Assembly (NCBI GenBank): GCA_004151065.3
Contig: NWUY0300019239.1
Span: forward strand, 54,204-76,748
Source: Larix sibirica
Lineage: Eukaryota > Streptophyta > Pinopsida > Pinales > Pinaceae
Reading direction: 5' to 3'
DNA: 22,545 bases
Shown here one piece after another: positions 10,151 to 20,127 of the stretch. How positions within the stretch are numbered: position 1 is the stretch's first letter; each line of letters begins with the position of its first letter. Below the pieces are notes generated by a model. It was not told the DNA's origin. It searched no databases and saw only the letters and a program-made list of their open reading frames with translations. The translations under genes and the position numbers were made by a program.

Positions 10151-10470
10151 CTCCAAGATTCATTTTTTCTCTTGTAGCACCATATGAGAATCTTACTCTA
10201 TTTTGTTTACCATATATAAAATGTTCGTAGAAATCAAAATCTATTGAGCAATCAGACATACCTTCAACCATACCTTTACCTTGTAATGCTTGAAGCCCTT
10301 TCCTCCAACATGTCCCAGTCTTTGACACCATGACATTATCTTCTCTCCAAGTATAAGAGGGTTCTTGTTTCTTTCATTGCTACCATTAGGAACAACAAAA
10401 ATTATGTGATTATAAGTCTGTTTTGTGATTGTCATGGCATTGTCAATGGTTTTAGCCCTCATTTAAGGTT
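10150..10470 (-). pseudogene. Copia GAG-pre-integrase / integrase zinc-binding segment
   Basis: The minus strand reads a WxxRLGHVGxKG stretch near 10300, LQALQGKGMVEGMSD near 10255, then FYEHFIYGKQNRVRFSYGATREK near 10160-10230. Copia integrases carry WHxRLGH...C..C..GKxxRxxF at this point. The first His and the first Cys are altered (WCQRLGH, FYEHFIYGKQ where the family has CxxC), so zinc binding is lost. Two overlapping frames (10137-10331 and 10241-10462) hold the two halves, showing a frame shift near 10300. Confidence 0.83.
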
Positions 10471-10559
10471 CATCATCATGACAAAAATGATTGTTGAGTT
10501 ACCATGTGTCTTCATATTTGTTTATAAATACTAATAACATAATTTTTTGCACCAATCAA

Positions 10560-10925
10560 TAATACTGCTTCCCAACATATTGTGCATAGTTCCAATGTGA
10601 ATCCCCTTCAACAACACCATTGCTCCTCGAAACATCTTGTAGGCATCCTTTTCGAATATAGATTACGCACCTGCATCACTCATATTAATTATGGTTATTA
10701 GGTTTTTGACCACCTGTAATGTCGAAAACACCTAGGAGAGTTATAATCCTTCCATCTTTGAGTACTAGCTTGACCCTTTCCACGTCCTATGATTTTGGAT
10801 GTTGTCATTTCCAAGGAAAACATCACCTCCTTTGTACTTTTTATATTCATAAAACCACTGCCTATGAGGAGTCATATGAAATGAAGCACCTTATTTGATC
10901 AACCATACATCATGGTTTGAATGTA
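10560..10925 (-). pseudogene. Copia protease fragment
   Basis: This aspartic protease would cut the copia polyprotein. On the minus strand at 10864-10905 the sequence reads WLI, then two altered codons (Lys and a stop), then GASFHMTPH. The family active site is W-x-x-D-S-G-A-S-x-H-M-T, so the catalytic Asp and the following Ser are both lost. Downstream, near 10735-10765, is a segment VKLVLKDGRIITLLGVFDI that matches the usual protease-to-integrase stretch. The order after the zinc knuckle and before the integrase supports the call. Confidence 0.82.
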
Positions 10926-11050
10926 TACTTGTGGATGCAAAGTACACATCCCCTCCTCTTTTGAGAAGGTTTTCTCTTTCATGGAATGAACATCACCAAA
11001 TCCCTTTCCTTTATCAACATTTTTAGATCTACAATCCTTCTCATAGTGCA
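10926..11050 (-). pseudogene. Copia gag end with second half of zinc knuckle
   Basis: The minus-strand frame begins right at the gypsy insertion: part of a His codon from the target duplication, then YEKDCRSK, with the last knuckle cysteine at 11031-11033. The first half of the same knuckle (C-x2-C-x4-H) lies at 20454-20480. The remaining codons form a Lys-rich linker to the protease. Confidence 0.87.
11046..11050 (+). repeat. Target site duplication, left copy (GTGCA)
   Basis: These five bases precede the TG of the gypsy 5' LTR and match GTGCC at 20454-20458 in four of five positions. On the minus strand both copies overlap the His codon of the copia gag knuckle, so the duplication can be checked against the interrupted reading frame. 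Confidence 0.85.
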
Positions 11051-11354
11051 TGTTGGAGGAGCCTAGTTGACTGGCTGAATAGGTCCTCCAACCGACCATA
11101 GTCGGGTTAGTCAAGTCGGTCGGTTAGCCAATCGAACTGACAGTTATAACCAAATAACTACTTGTAAATTGTATATATAGGCTCTTGAGCCAAGAACATA
11201 TAGAATATTGTACATTATTTTATCTCTGTTAATACAAAGGCTTGTTGTTGTTGTCCCACTAACTCTTTTGTCTCTTAATGTTATATGTTCATGTGATTGT
11301 TTATATATATGTGATGTACTATGGTTAACCTATGCAACTCCTAAGACTACATCA
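11051..11354 (+). repeat. Gypsy 5' LTR (304 bp)
   Basis: It aligns end to end with 20128-20453. It carries an inverted repeat (AACCGACC at 11090-11097, GGTCGGTT at 11118-11125), a TATA-like TATATATA at 11172-11179 that would start transcription, and a TGTT...CA border. The 3' copy has a (TG)12 tract that is absent here. In a working element the promoter in this LTR would drive the genomic RNA. Confidence 0.95.
11172..11179 (+). promoter_or_regulatory. TATA box in gypsy 5' LTR
   Basis: TATATATA lies about 120 bp into the LTR, a normal U3 position. The matching site in the 3' LTR reads TATATTTA (20249-20256). Confidence 0.5.
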
Positions 11355-11355
11355 T

Positions 11356-11370
11356 TGGTTCCTTTGCTGG
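11356..11370 (+). other. Probable gypsy primer-binding site
   Basis: TGGTTCCTTTGCTGG starts two bases after the LTR end. It begins with TGG, as all tRNA 3'-end-complementary sites do. The match to a particular tRNA cannot be judged without a tRNA set. Confidence 0.45.
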
Positions 11371-11390
11371 TAGTACATAATCATGATGAA

Positions 11391-12505
11391 ATGCTAACTG
11401 AACAAGAGATTCAAGAGTGGTGGGACAAGAAAATAGCAAATTACATCTAGAATTATGCAAGGTGGAAAAAGATAACAATTGCACAGGCAAGGGAGATGTT
11501 CTTCACTGAGTCCCACGAAATATTTATAGAAGTAGTTTCCCACGAAATAAAGAAATTCCTTGACGTTGTTCATGACCAAGTTAAATGCCCAAAATGAAAG
11601 ACTTCTAATGCACAAGATCTACAACGGAGGCAGAACGAATCTATATGAGTGGCTTGAAAAGATATGTGAATATTTTTATGAAGAACAAGCTATAGAAGAA
11701 AGATCATCCACTGACCAAGTCTGATGAATATTTTACACTGATCGTCAGGAAGGGTCCTTTTGTTCTATACCAAGTCTGTTATACAAATTCTTAATTGAAA
11801 GTAGAGCTGGTCATAGATTCAAACCATGACCTCTGTTGGACATACCTATTGCATCAGACTGGGAACAAAGGAAAAAAGAGTGGGAGTGCTTTGTCAACGA
11901 ATGTCAATGGGAATATTTCTTAAGCAAATGAAGTCCATTGTTGAACCGAACTCCGTCGAACAATAAGAGTCGGGTCGGAAATGGGGGGGTCACCATCCAT
12001 GTGCTTCTGAATAAAATAATGATGTTAGTCGAAGGAAGAAGAAAAGAATGAATCCATGCAAAAGGTTGAGTCCACTCCGATGAACCAAGTGCCCAACTGC
12101 TCATAAACAAGTAACATACATTCAAAAATTAGAAAGAGAAAAAAGGTACAAGCTATTAGAGCAATTGAAATATATTACTAGTCCATTACGTAGAAAAAGA
12201 AGTATGAAGAAGTTGGGTGAGATGATCGAGCAACCGAAAGACCTGTCGGAGTTGAGGGAAACTTGACCAGATGAGAGAAAAGGTGAGGTGCCGACACCTG
12301 TAGATCAGTCACACGTGATGGTGCTAACTCCGCAAACTTTGCGTATTACAATCCTAGATGCTTCAACTCCCGTCGACTCTGTACCAATGATAATGACGAC
12401 TGGGATGACCATTAGAAAAATAGTCTAGCATGACATGGGATTGAATCATGGAATCAACTAGACCAATGTGGACGAATTGTAGATAGGTTGATGATTCAAC
12501 ACCCA
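11391..12505 (+). pseudogene. Gypsy gag N-terminal region, broken
   Basis: An ATG 36 bases after the LTR opens a frame (EQEIQEWWDKKIANY, a TAG at 11448-11450, then NYARWKKITIAQAREMFF and a segment to 11597). Coding-like pieces then change frame: LLMHKIYNGG near 11600, a WEQRKKEWECFVNECQWEYF segment near 11865, and a basic, Leu- and Lys-rich helical stretch near 12110-12260 that could form a coiled coil. A further short frame near 12505-12610 reads WITFTPEFGRHSFNLFYS. This would be the particle-forming N-terminus of gag. No domain family is recognised, and the assignment rests on position, composition and the start codon. Confidence 0.5.
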
Positions 12506-12509
12506 GAAC

Positions 12510-14380
12510 ATGGTGACTGGATTACCTTCACACCTGAATTTGGAAGACACTCTTTTAACTTATTTTATTCAAAACATATGGAGGTACCCCCTGCTAGCAA
12601 CATTGTTGATTGAAGCACTTAACTCGTTGGATAACCGACCTTGCGACAAAGAGTCTACAGAAGAAGTATGCATGTCATGGTATCAATCGCATCCTCGAGA
12701 AGCCAGCAATAAAATTCAAGTAGTAAGTCAGTCGATCAGTCAATCTGCTATAGTAAGTATAAATAGTGCTAGATTTATTAATATGACTTACTGTATTCTA
12801 GTTAATACTCCTATTTTTTGAGGGGATGGTGACCCTAAGAAACACTAGTTTGTATGTGAATCCCTTTGGAAAGCTAACCTCGTTGATGATGAGAACCAAC
12901 AGATTACACAGTTTGTAGGAGGACTTAGAAATAGAGCACTCACATGGTACATGAACTTTCTTGAAGAAGGTCCAAAGACAAAACAACAAATAAAAGATAA
13001 CTTTCTAGAGTTCTTTAAGACCGACAATACCAAGCATCTGACCAGACACATATTGAAGAAAATTAAACAAAGAATAGGAGAGCTTGTACGAGAATATGAC
13101 AAAAGATGTAAAGATATCCTTAGTAAGGTGATGTCTAAAATGGACCCAGCGCTAGTGATCCAATTCTTTGTTGAAGGCATTCAACCTAGAATCAAGACGC
13201 CATTACTAATGCATGAATACATAGCTTATGACGATGTCCCGAAGAAAGCTTTAAGAGTATAATCAAATACAGATTACTCTACTGGACCTGCCGAAAAATG
13301 ACTTGAAGAAAAGATTGAAACTATACAGAAATCACTGCAGCATCTCACGATGATACATAATGACCTATGGTGTACCATATGCTCTGGAGAAGGACATACC
13401 AAATATACATGTGCCTATGATGAAAAAATGAGATATCATAATGATCGCAACATATACCAAAGGGAAATGAAACAATTGGAAGAGAGCCCGAAAATATTTC
13501 CGGAAGAGTGGAATCCATAAAACTTCTAGATTGCACAGATGAGCTATTTTTGTGATATTTGTGAACGATTTGAGCCTCACTTGACTACAAAATGTCCATA
13601 TAATGCCGACAACGTAAAGCAAAAATGGTGTGGAATTTGTCGAACAACACAACATTCGACTGCTGAGTGCATACAGAACTTAAAAACTAAAGAAAATTAC
13701 CACACGGTGTACCAGATGCAGACGATCGAACAGAAAGGTTGGGATAGTCAGAATAACGACCAACGCAACTATGGAAATAATCGATGAGGACGATACAATT
13801 GTCAAGGAAGATATAACAATCGAGGATATTGACCACTAGGTCGGAATAAACCATGATGCTTTGTGTTCTGCAATGAAGAACATCTAAGCCTCGACTATCC
13901 ACGAAAAGACATGACATATTTAAAATTCTGTACAAAATGTGGCGTTGGGGAGGATGACTTAGAAGAGTGTCCCATTATGCTAGAAGCACTTAATAAAAGA
14001 AAGAATGTTAACATCTTGTCTTGTGCTCCTAAAAAAGACGCATTGAATACTAATGATTTGCAAATTATTACCAGACAAGGTACAAGAATTGGTGGGGATA
14101 ATCCCCAGGTTACAAAGATACAAAGAAAACAAGATGACTACCCTAATCCACTGAAGCATAAAGAAATATTTAACAACGATATATAAATATTTGCACAAAT
14201 TGTTTCTGAATAAAATAATGCAGAAAATAGAAACAAAACACTCAATGAGTTAATACACATCTTAACAAAAGAAGAAGCAGTTGCATGATTAATTGATTTA
14301 ATATATCATATCAGAAATAACTCAAAGAATGAAAGAATCACTAAAAATATACGTAGTTTGAATAAAAAATATAAAGCAAA
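12510..14380 (+). pseudogene. Gypsy gag with capsid and tandem zinc knuckles
   Basis: Gag forms the particle and binds element RNA. From 12510 to past 14186 the sequence keeps one frame, with stops at 12819, 12846, 13260, 13299, 13518, 13527, 13785, 13830, 13854 and 14184 but no frame shift. A GDGDPKKH segment near 12822 opens the Retrotrans_gag domain, which continues through QFVGGLRNRALTWYMNF near 12907 to about 13260. Then follow five Cys-knuckle motifs: 13371-13412 (C-x2-C-x4-H-x4-C), 13551-13595 (one extra residue), 13629-13670 (exact), 13857-13898 (last Cys is Tyr) and 13929-13970 (His is Asp). An Arg/Gly/Asn/Tyr-rich spacer (about 13770-13850) separates the third and fourth. Multiple knuckles are far more than the usual one or two of gypsy gag. 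The minus-strand frames here are shadows. Confidence 0.9.
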
Positions 14381-14770
14381 TATCGAACCTCTCATTGACC
14401 TGGAAGTCGAAGGATTCTGCATTGCACAAGTCATGCCCGACTTTGGGTCGCAAGCTAATACAAGACAAGATCGACATGGGAAAGCGTGGGTCGACCCCGA
14501 CTAGCAGAGTCAGGAATCTATCTTAAACTTGTCGACTAAGGACTAATTGAACCCATAGAAGTATGGAAAAATGTCAAAACTACAATTATGGAAATTAGTA
14601 CATACATCGAATTTGAATTTATAGACCCAAGAGAAGGATATAAATCCTTCCCAGCTTTAGTTGGTCAACCTTGGGGACGCAAAATGAAAGCTTCTATTTC
14701 CCTTGAAAAGGATAGAATTAAGCTCAAAGGAGAAGGAAAGAAAGTAATTGTGCCTATTAACCCATCCTAG
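14380..14770 (+). pseudogene. Gypsy aspartic protease
   Basis: The gag frame continues into EPLIDLEVEGFCIAQVMPD, where the active site reads D-F-G-S at 14439-14450 (family D-T/S-G-S/A). A frame shift follows somewhere in 14460-14545, together with stops near 14503, 14545 and 14557. The shifted frame from 14588 reads IEFEFIDPREGYKSFPALVGQPWGRKMKAS, containing the terminal hydrophobic-Leu-Val-Gly motif of retropepsins. The protease would release gag and pol products. The fused gag-protease frame upstream suggests a single polyprotein with no recoding site. Confidence 0.8.
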
Positions 14771-15290
14771 GGAAAACCCTGGGCCAAACCTGACGATAAC
14801 GACTTCAACATCTAATGACTATACCAAATAGTCTAAAATAACGAAGATTTTGTGGAACCAAATGACCACGTAGAAATCCACTTGGGAATTCCTATGTTCA
14901 TCGGATACAATTCTAACTCAGAACTTTATGACTAGCAAATGGAAAACTATGAAGCACAAGCTCATGAATGCTAGTCAGTCAAAGTCATTCCTAGAAAAAG
15001 AATGCAACAATGCTTTACTACATCCATCATTCCAATTTTGTTTTAGAAGAAAGTAGGAGAATACCCGACGATCATCCCAACAAATAAGGAACCAAAAAGT
15101 ATTCCACCGCTCCGATGCAAAGAACGAGAATCTCCAACTATACATATCGACACATTGTCTAAAAACGTTGATGAACAAGGCCATCTTCAAAGTCTAGTTG
15201 AAACCTTCACCGTCTAGGAAACAAGATATTGGGATACACACCAGTCCCGCCTCCAGACGTGGACTACAACATCAACATATTTGTTCGAAT
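14770..15290 (+). pseudogene. Gypsy linker between protease and gag-like segment
   Basis: The translated sequence is acidic and coding-like but without a known domain, for example near 14845-14930 and 15055-15190. Stops (such as TAG near 14932 and 14971) interrupt it. It fills the normal protease-to-RT gap of this element. Confidence 0.4.
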
Positions 15291-15600
15291 GATTTGGAGG
15301 AAAGAAACTCATAGCTCAAACTGAAATACCCAAATTTGTACAAGGCCAAGATCTGGTTCAACATATTAATATATGTGAAAAAATAGTGGAAACGACTGGG
15401 ATAAAATGGATGAAATAATATATCCTCATCTATTCCCATATACATTGGAAGACATACCAAACAAATGGTATAAGATGGAAGAAGCCAGAGGAGAAACATT
15501 TAATTGGTAAGAGTTGAAAGAAAATTTTATAAGAGATTTCTCATTTAACCCGTAAGAAGAATGCATTAAAGAAGTACTCAAAGAAATTAAAATTTTTACA
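15290..15600 (+). pseudogene. Extra gag-like segment between protease and RT
   Basis: The frame begins GGKKLIAQTEIPKFVQGQD near 15296, shifts by one near 15398, and continues WDKMDEIIYPHLFPYTLEDI then NKWYKMEEARGETFNW and, after a TAA, ELKENFIRDFSF. The PxFxxGxD opening, the LFPxTLxxxxxxWY core (Trp at 15466-15468) and the W-x-ELKxxFxxxF end match the Retrotrans_gag pattern, in which a short hydrophobic helix precedes Ala/Asn-x-x-Trp-Tyr. The true gag of this element, with a different sequence, is at 12820-13260. A second gag-like block in the pol region is unusual. It could be an inherited feature of this lineage or captured from another element, and it is clearly degenerate here. Confidence 0.6.
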
Positions 15601-16045
15601 CAATCGACGAGAAATGTTATCGTTATTCATTTTTTCACGCAAGTATAAATATTTATAAAATGGGAGATCTGCGGTAGAAGAGTTGAAGGTACTCAACGTT
15701 TCAAACCCACAAGCGGGTCCATCATCAGGAGCAATAGACTCACGAGAAATGTTATGTCGATCCCAAGAGAATGACCACAGTCAATATGTAATAATATAAT
15801 GACCCGATCAACCTACCGGTCGACTCGACTAGAACTTGAAAATGATAAAATTATAGGCAAAATCTTTAGTGGAAAAGAAATCATCCTTGCGTAGAAAAAC
15901 CTATAAAAACCTTAATGAAAGTCGACACAAAGGAAAAGACAAAACAAGAAAGACTTATTGAAAAAGATTTCGCTCAAGCCTTGCACAAATTAAAACAAAG
16001 GAAGTCAACATTTCAAATGATGACTAGCCAAAGATTGCAAATATA
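15600..16045 (+). pseudogene. Gypsy linker before RT
   Basis: Short coding-like pieces occur in changing frames, such as NDKIIGKIFSGKEIILA near 15840 and a Lys- and Gln-rich stretch KTKQERLIEKDFAQALHKLKQR near 15935-16000. No domain is recognised. Stops are dense. Confidence 0.35.
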
Positions 16046-16960
16046 GGAGACTACTGGTCTGGCCAACAAATAGCAGAAATAACTAATTTGTTAAAAGAAT
16101 ACCAGGATGTTTTTGCAAGAGAGTACAAATATTTAAAGGGATTGATACAAGAAATGGGTGAAATGAAAATCGACATAAAACCATACGCCAAACCTGTCAA
16201 GAAGCAATCATATAAGTTGGCACATAAGTATAAAGACATAGTAAAAAAAGAAATAGAAAATATGCTAGTTGTCGGAATCATATATCCAGTCGACCAGTTG
16301 GAATGGGCCATCCCCATGGTTGTCCAACCAAAGAAACACGACCCAACAAAATTACGAATCTATGTCAACTTCAGGGGGCTAAATAAAGTAACTTTAATCG
16401 ATCCTTTCCCTACACCCTTCGCTGACGAAATTATCCATGAAGTCGCGAGTCATGCATGTTATTCCTTCATTGACGGATTTTCTAGATATAATCAAGTTCC
16501 TATTGCTAAAGAAGATCAACATTAAAAAACATTTGTTTGTGAATTGGATCATTTGCTTATAAGGCCATGCCCTTTGGTCTAAATAATGCACCAACAGTAT
16601 TCTCAAGAATAGTGGTAAAATCATTTCAGGAATACCTATACAAAACCATGGATGTCTACTTCGACGACTAGACAATATAATCACTGCTAAAAGATCATAC
16701 TCAATACCTACGACTTATGCTAGAACGCAGTAGACAAGTACAGCTATCATTGAATATTAAAAAGTGCATATTTACAACTTGAATTGGAATATTTTTAGGG
16801 CATATCATTTGCAAGGAAGGTATTAAAGTTGACTACGCTAAAATTAAAGTTATTCTCGACTTAAAACCACTAGTAAACCCAAAGCAGGTAAGAATACTTT
16901 TGGGTCACACAGGCTACTATCAAAAATTTATTAGATATTATTCTTATATGACATACCCCT
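16045..16960 (+). pseudogene. Gypsy reverse transcriptase (RVT_1)
   Basis: This is the LTR-element reverse transcriptase. The frame opens near 16045 (DYWSGQQIAEITNLLKEYQD) and reads DIKPYAKPVKKQSYKLA, then VVQPKKHDPTKLRIYVNFRGLN near 16320, LIDPFPTPFADEI near 16396, and CYSFIDGFSRYNQV near 16455, where the first catalytic Asp is kept. After a TAA at 16523 and a one-base shift near 16540, the frame continues AYKAMPFGLNNAPTVFSRI near 16555. The catalytic YFDD (16657-16668) is intact but is followed at once by a TAG at 16669-16671, where a Trp is likely ancestral, and a TAA at 16678-16680. LGHIICKEGIKVD near 16795 is the thumb motif. A TGA at 16780 and TAA at 16975 add to the decay. Confidence 0.93.
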
Positions 16961-17610
16961 TGGAAGAATTACTATAAGAGAATCAAGATTTTATGTGGTC
17001 ACAAGATTGTGCAACATCTTTTGAACTACTTAAAAGAAAACTAGTTGAAGCCCCAATACTACGGTTTCCAAACTAGTCGATCAAATTTCACGTCCATATC
17101 GATGCGTCTGGTATTGCATTCGGTGCAATACTTACTCAACCTGGAGATTATGGGATGGACTATCCCAACATGTATGCTAGCAAAAAGATGAATAAGGGAG
17201 AAATAAATTATTCTACAACAGAAAGGGAAGCTCTAGGCACGATCTTCGCATTACAAAAGTACCGACATTATTTGTTGGCTAATCCTTTTATATTTTACAC
17301 TGATCATCAAGCACTAAAGTATTTAGTAAATAAATCTCTCCGTTATGATCGGCTATGCAGATGGCTACTTTTATTTCAAGAATTTGAATTCAAAATAGTA
17401 GTCAGACCTGGAAAGACTAATGTCAGACCCGACAATTTTTCAAGAATAAAAACAGGAGAAGACCCTATCGGGATCAATGACGAACTACCTGACTCACCTC
17501 TATTTAGAGTCGAAGTTGTACTAGTGGAATTGGAATATATAACACAATATATTGGAGAAGGACAAGATCTAAAAGGAATGACAAAAATAAAAGTAAAATA
17601 CTTGCAATGA
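16960..17610 (+). pseudogene. Gypsy RNase H
   Basis: This RNase H degrades the RNA strand during cDNA synthesis. One frame runs from the RT to 17610 with a TAG at 17074-17076. It reads KFHVHIDASGIAFGAILTQ near 17084, then YASKKMNKGEINYSTTEREALG near 17170 and FIFYTDHQALKYLVNKS near 17290. All three catalytic acids that I can place are present: Asp in HIDAS, Glu in TEREAL and Asp in YTDHQAL. It continues through LCRWLLLFQEFEFKIVVRPGKTNVRPDNFSR (17356-17448), the normal end in this family. The 17155-17610 frame is the longest stop-free piece of pol. Confidence 0.92.
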
Positions 17611-18777
17611 AAGTCGCGCCATACACTCTAATAAACAGATTCCTATATAAATTAGGACCAGATGAAGTACTTTGATGATGTGTCCTAGAACACGAGCGGA
17701 AATATATCATTGATGAAGCACATGGTGGAGCTTCCGGTGGACATTATCAAGCCAACATAGTTGCAAGGAAAATCCTACAATCATGACTAGGGTGGTCAAC
17801 GCTACATAAAGATTGCATAACTCAGGCAAACAAATGTGACAGATGTCAAAGAATAGGTTGACCTCTACCAAATAATGAGATGACATTAATATTTGTTAAT
17901 CCAAGCTTAACATTTGAAATATGGGTTATCGACTTTGTTGGACCTTTTCCCAGTCTTGGTTTGACATACCGAAGTCCGATATATTATTACAGTAGTTGAA
18001 TATGTCGCCAATTAGGAAGAAGTCGAACCCGTCGAAGCATGTTCCAGTGAAGTAGCTACTAAATTTATATATGAAAACATCATTACAAGGTTCATATGTC
18101 CCCTTACTCTTATTAGTGACAGAGGGGCACATTTTATCAACAAGACTATAGCAATACTACCGAAGGAATTCATGATAGACCATCAAAAGAGCTCAACATA
18201 TCACCCATAGTCGAACGGAGCTATTGAAGTATTCAATAAAACTTTAACCAAAGGATTGACAAATATTTGTAACATTGATAAGGACGACTAGGACGACAAG
18301 ATACCTGCTATTTTATGGGCCTACCGAACAACTTATAAATGGTTCACAAGACAAATTCCCTTTAAACTTGTCTATGGATAAGAAGCAGTCGCCCCATTAC
18401 ACTTTAAGCAGCAAGCACCAATTATTGCAGATATACTTCACTTAGATATTGACAAAACCAAACAAAACAGAAATTTCAATCTAACAAAACTAGAAGAGCA
18501 ACATCAGTTAGCAATTCACCACTAGGAAGTCCAGAAACAACAACACAAAGCGTGGTGCGACCGTAACATAAAAAGAAAATATATATCAGTCGGTGACTTA
18601 ACACCGTTATACGATAATCGAATAAAAGGGAAGATGAAAAAATTGCATACAACCTGGCTTGGTCCATACATAGTCAAAGAACTAAATAGCAATGGGACCA
18701 TCCAACTAAAAACATTACAAGGAAGAGTTTTCACAAAAGTCGTCGACGGTGCAAGATTAAAAAGATACAAAGCATAG
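17610..18777 (+). pseudogene. Gypsy integrase
   Basis: The integrase inserts element cDNA into the genome. Its zinc-binding H-x6-H-x30-C-x2-C is intact at 17721-17744 and 17835-17846 (HGGASGGH, CDRC). The core keeps the D,D-35-E triad: Asp 17931-17933 (WVIDFVGPF), Asp 18118-18120 (LISDRGAHF) and Glu 18226-18228 (NGAIEVFNKTL), with exactly 35 residues between the last two. The C-terminal part includes WAYRTTYKW near 18319 and WLGPYIVKELNSNGTIQLKTL near 18658, with no chromodomain after it. A frame change occurs near 17955, and stops include 18016 (TAG), 18208 (TAG), 18289 (TAG), 18379 (TAA) and 18523 (TAG). It ends at TAG 18775-18777. Confidence 0.93.
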
Positions 18778-18905
18778 AACCGGCACGACATCAACCAATG
18801 GATATATCTCCATTTGGTCGACCATTGTGCCCTAGGTTTGCGATTAATCTGTATATTAGTTAGTCTAACTACATTATTTAATAAAAACAATTATAAAAAA
18901 AAAAA

Positions 18906-19519
18906 CTAACTTACCCAAAACCTATATAAAAAGGATCTAAGACATGGATAGTGGCAGGAATAATTGCAATACAATGATGGTAGTCTGGAGCAAGAAAGTT
19001 GAGGCAAGACAAAGCAGGAGGATGAGTCATAAAACCCCACCCATAACTGATCGACAAAGAACGAAGGAGCATTCAAACCATCATAGAATAAGATGACCGA
19101 CTGAACAAGCGTCATATGGCGTATTTTACCATGACTGACCCCGACAAAGAAGCTATGGTGATCGTCGACCGGAGCTTACAATGAAAGACTCACCACATGA
19201 GCGAAATAGCTATCAATCACCAGCACTGCAATTAACGTCGTCACCTACAATAGTTGGGGTGTCATCATTAAAAATCACCGCCATATCAGCATGCTTCCGA
19301 GTTCCAAGGCATCGCTCCGTTGGCACACGTATGATTCCCAGGGAAAATCTACAACATCTACAAGAAATATTCACAGCAACCTTCACACCTTTCCTAGACA
19401 TTTGTCTTATCTCCTTCAATCTAATCCACATCATATCAAAATCCCACTCCTTCTCTTTGCCTTCGTCTATAAAAAAGTACTATAAACATCGCATACCACC
19501 ATACCGAAATCCTATGTGA
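18906..19519. pseudogene. Two-strand open stretch between integrase and 3' LTR
   Basis: On the plus strand the frame from ATG 18944 runs to 19519 with only two TGA stops. On the minus strand an open frame of about 95 codons ends at 19213, and another lies at 18906-19115, joined by one shift near 19200. Both strands have mixed, protein-like composition and the stretch is more G+C-rich than the rest. The sense frame is in the position where some gypsy elements carry an additional (env-like) ORF, and some lineages have an antisense ORF here. I recognise no domain, so strand and function are open, and chance openness from base composition is possible. Confidence 0.35.
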
Positions 19520-20116
19520 ACCATGAAAATTTATTCCCCAAGTCATGTGCCTTTCCCCTTACTATTCTATGAGAATTGTTTGAGCCCCACAAATCCCTTT
19601 TGTCACACCTCATTGATCGTTCCCCATCACCTTTCATGATATATGAACATTTCGATGACCAACGAACGGTAGGAGTATCACAACTCATGATGTTCTATAA
19701 TCAAGAGTTAATTCTCAGATCCTTGCCACCATTCACTCTCCCAAACCCCCATATTTCACTGCCGGTTGATTTGCAAGCTTGAGCGATCGTGGATCTTCAA
19801 TTAGACCAAGTGTTTGTTTTCTTGGATGTATTTCTTCTTTGAAACAACATGTTGAAGTCCCTTTAGTTCCCTACATGACCAAATTATTGGCTGATGTTGT
19901 TTAGTATCAGACATAGTATGCAGATGTTGTTTAGTACTAGATCCATTGTCCAAAAAGACTTAGCTCTAGATGCTCTTCTGCCAAAGCTATAATAGAAATC
20001 TTGAATGCCACATCTAGTCTTTCGCCGCCATAATGAATAGTTGAATACGCTTCTGTATTAGTAGTCCTTCAATTTTGAATCTCCCTGTTCTCTTCAGGAC
20101 GAAGAAATGTTTTCTT
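19520..20116 (+). other. Gypsy 3' untranslated region
   Basis: The frames are short and stop-rich and no domain is visible. A short direct repeat of GATGTTGTTTAGTA occurs at 19893-19906 and 19923-19936, 30 bp apart. The stretch ends in the purine tract at 20117-20127. Confidence 0.6.
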
Positions 20117-20127
20117 GGTGGGGGAGA
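20117..20127 (+). other. Gypsy polypurine tract (plus-strand primer)
   Basis: GGTGGGGGAGA lies directly against the TGTT of the 3' LTR, where RNase H leaves the primer for second-strand synthesis. Confidence 0.85.

Larger units (their letters stand above)
8091..11050 (-). mobile_element. Ty1/copia retrotransposon, 3' portion (minus strand)
   Basis: Read on the minus strand from 11050 down to 8091, this is the second half of a zinc knuckle, protease, GAG-pre-integrase, integrase core, RT and the first part of RNase H, which is the copia order (PR-IN-RT-RH). The element continues at 20454-21876 on the far side of the inserted gypsy element. Stops and frame shifts occur throughout, and three enzymes have lost catalytic residues. 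The 3' end, consisting of the remaining RNase H, polypurine tract and 3' LTR, is missing at the N at 8090. Confidence 0.9.

Noticed and set aside
12510-18777. Reassigned stop codon or programmed readthrough
   Set aside because: All three stop codons occur at scattered places along with several frame shifts, which is decay and not a code change.
19576-19782. A 68-codon plus-strand frame near the gypsy 3' end
   Set aside because: It has no motif and lies in the stop-rich 3' untranslated region, so it is likely chance.
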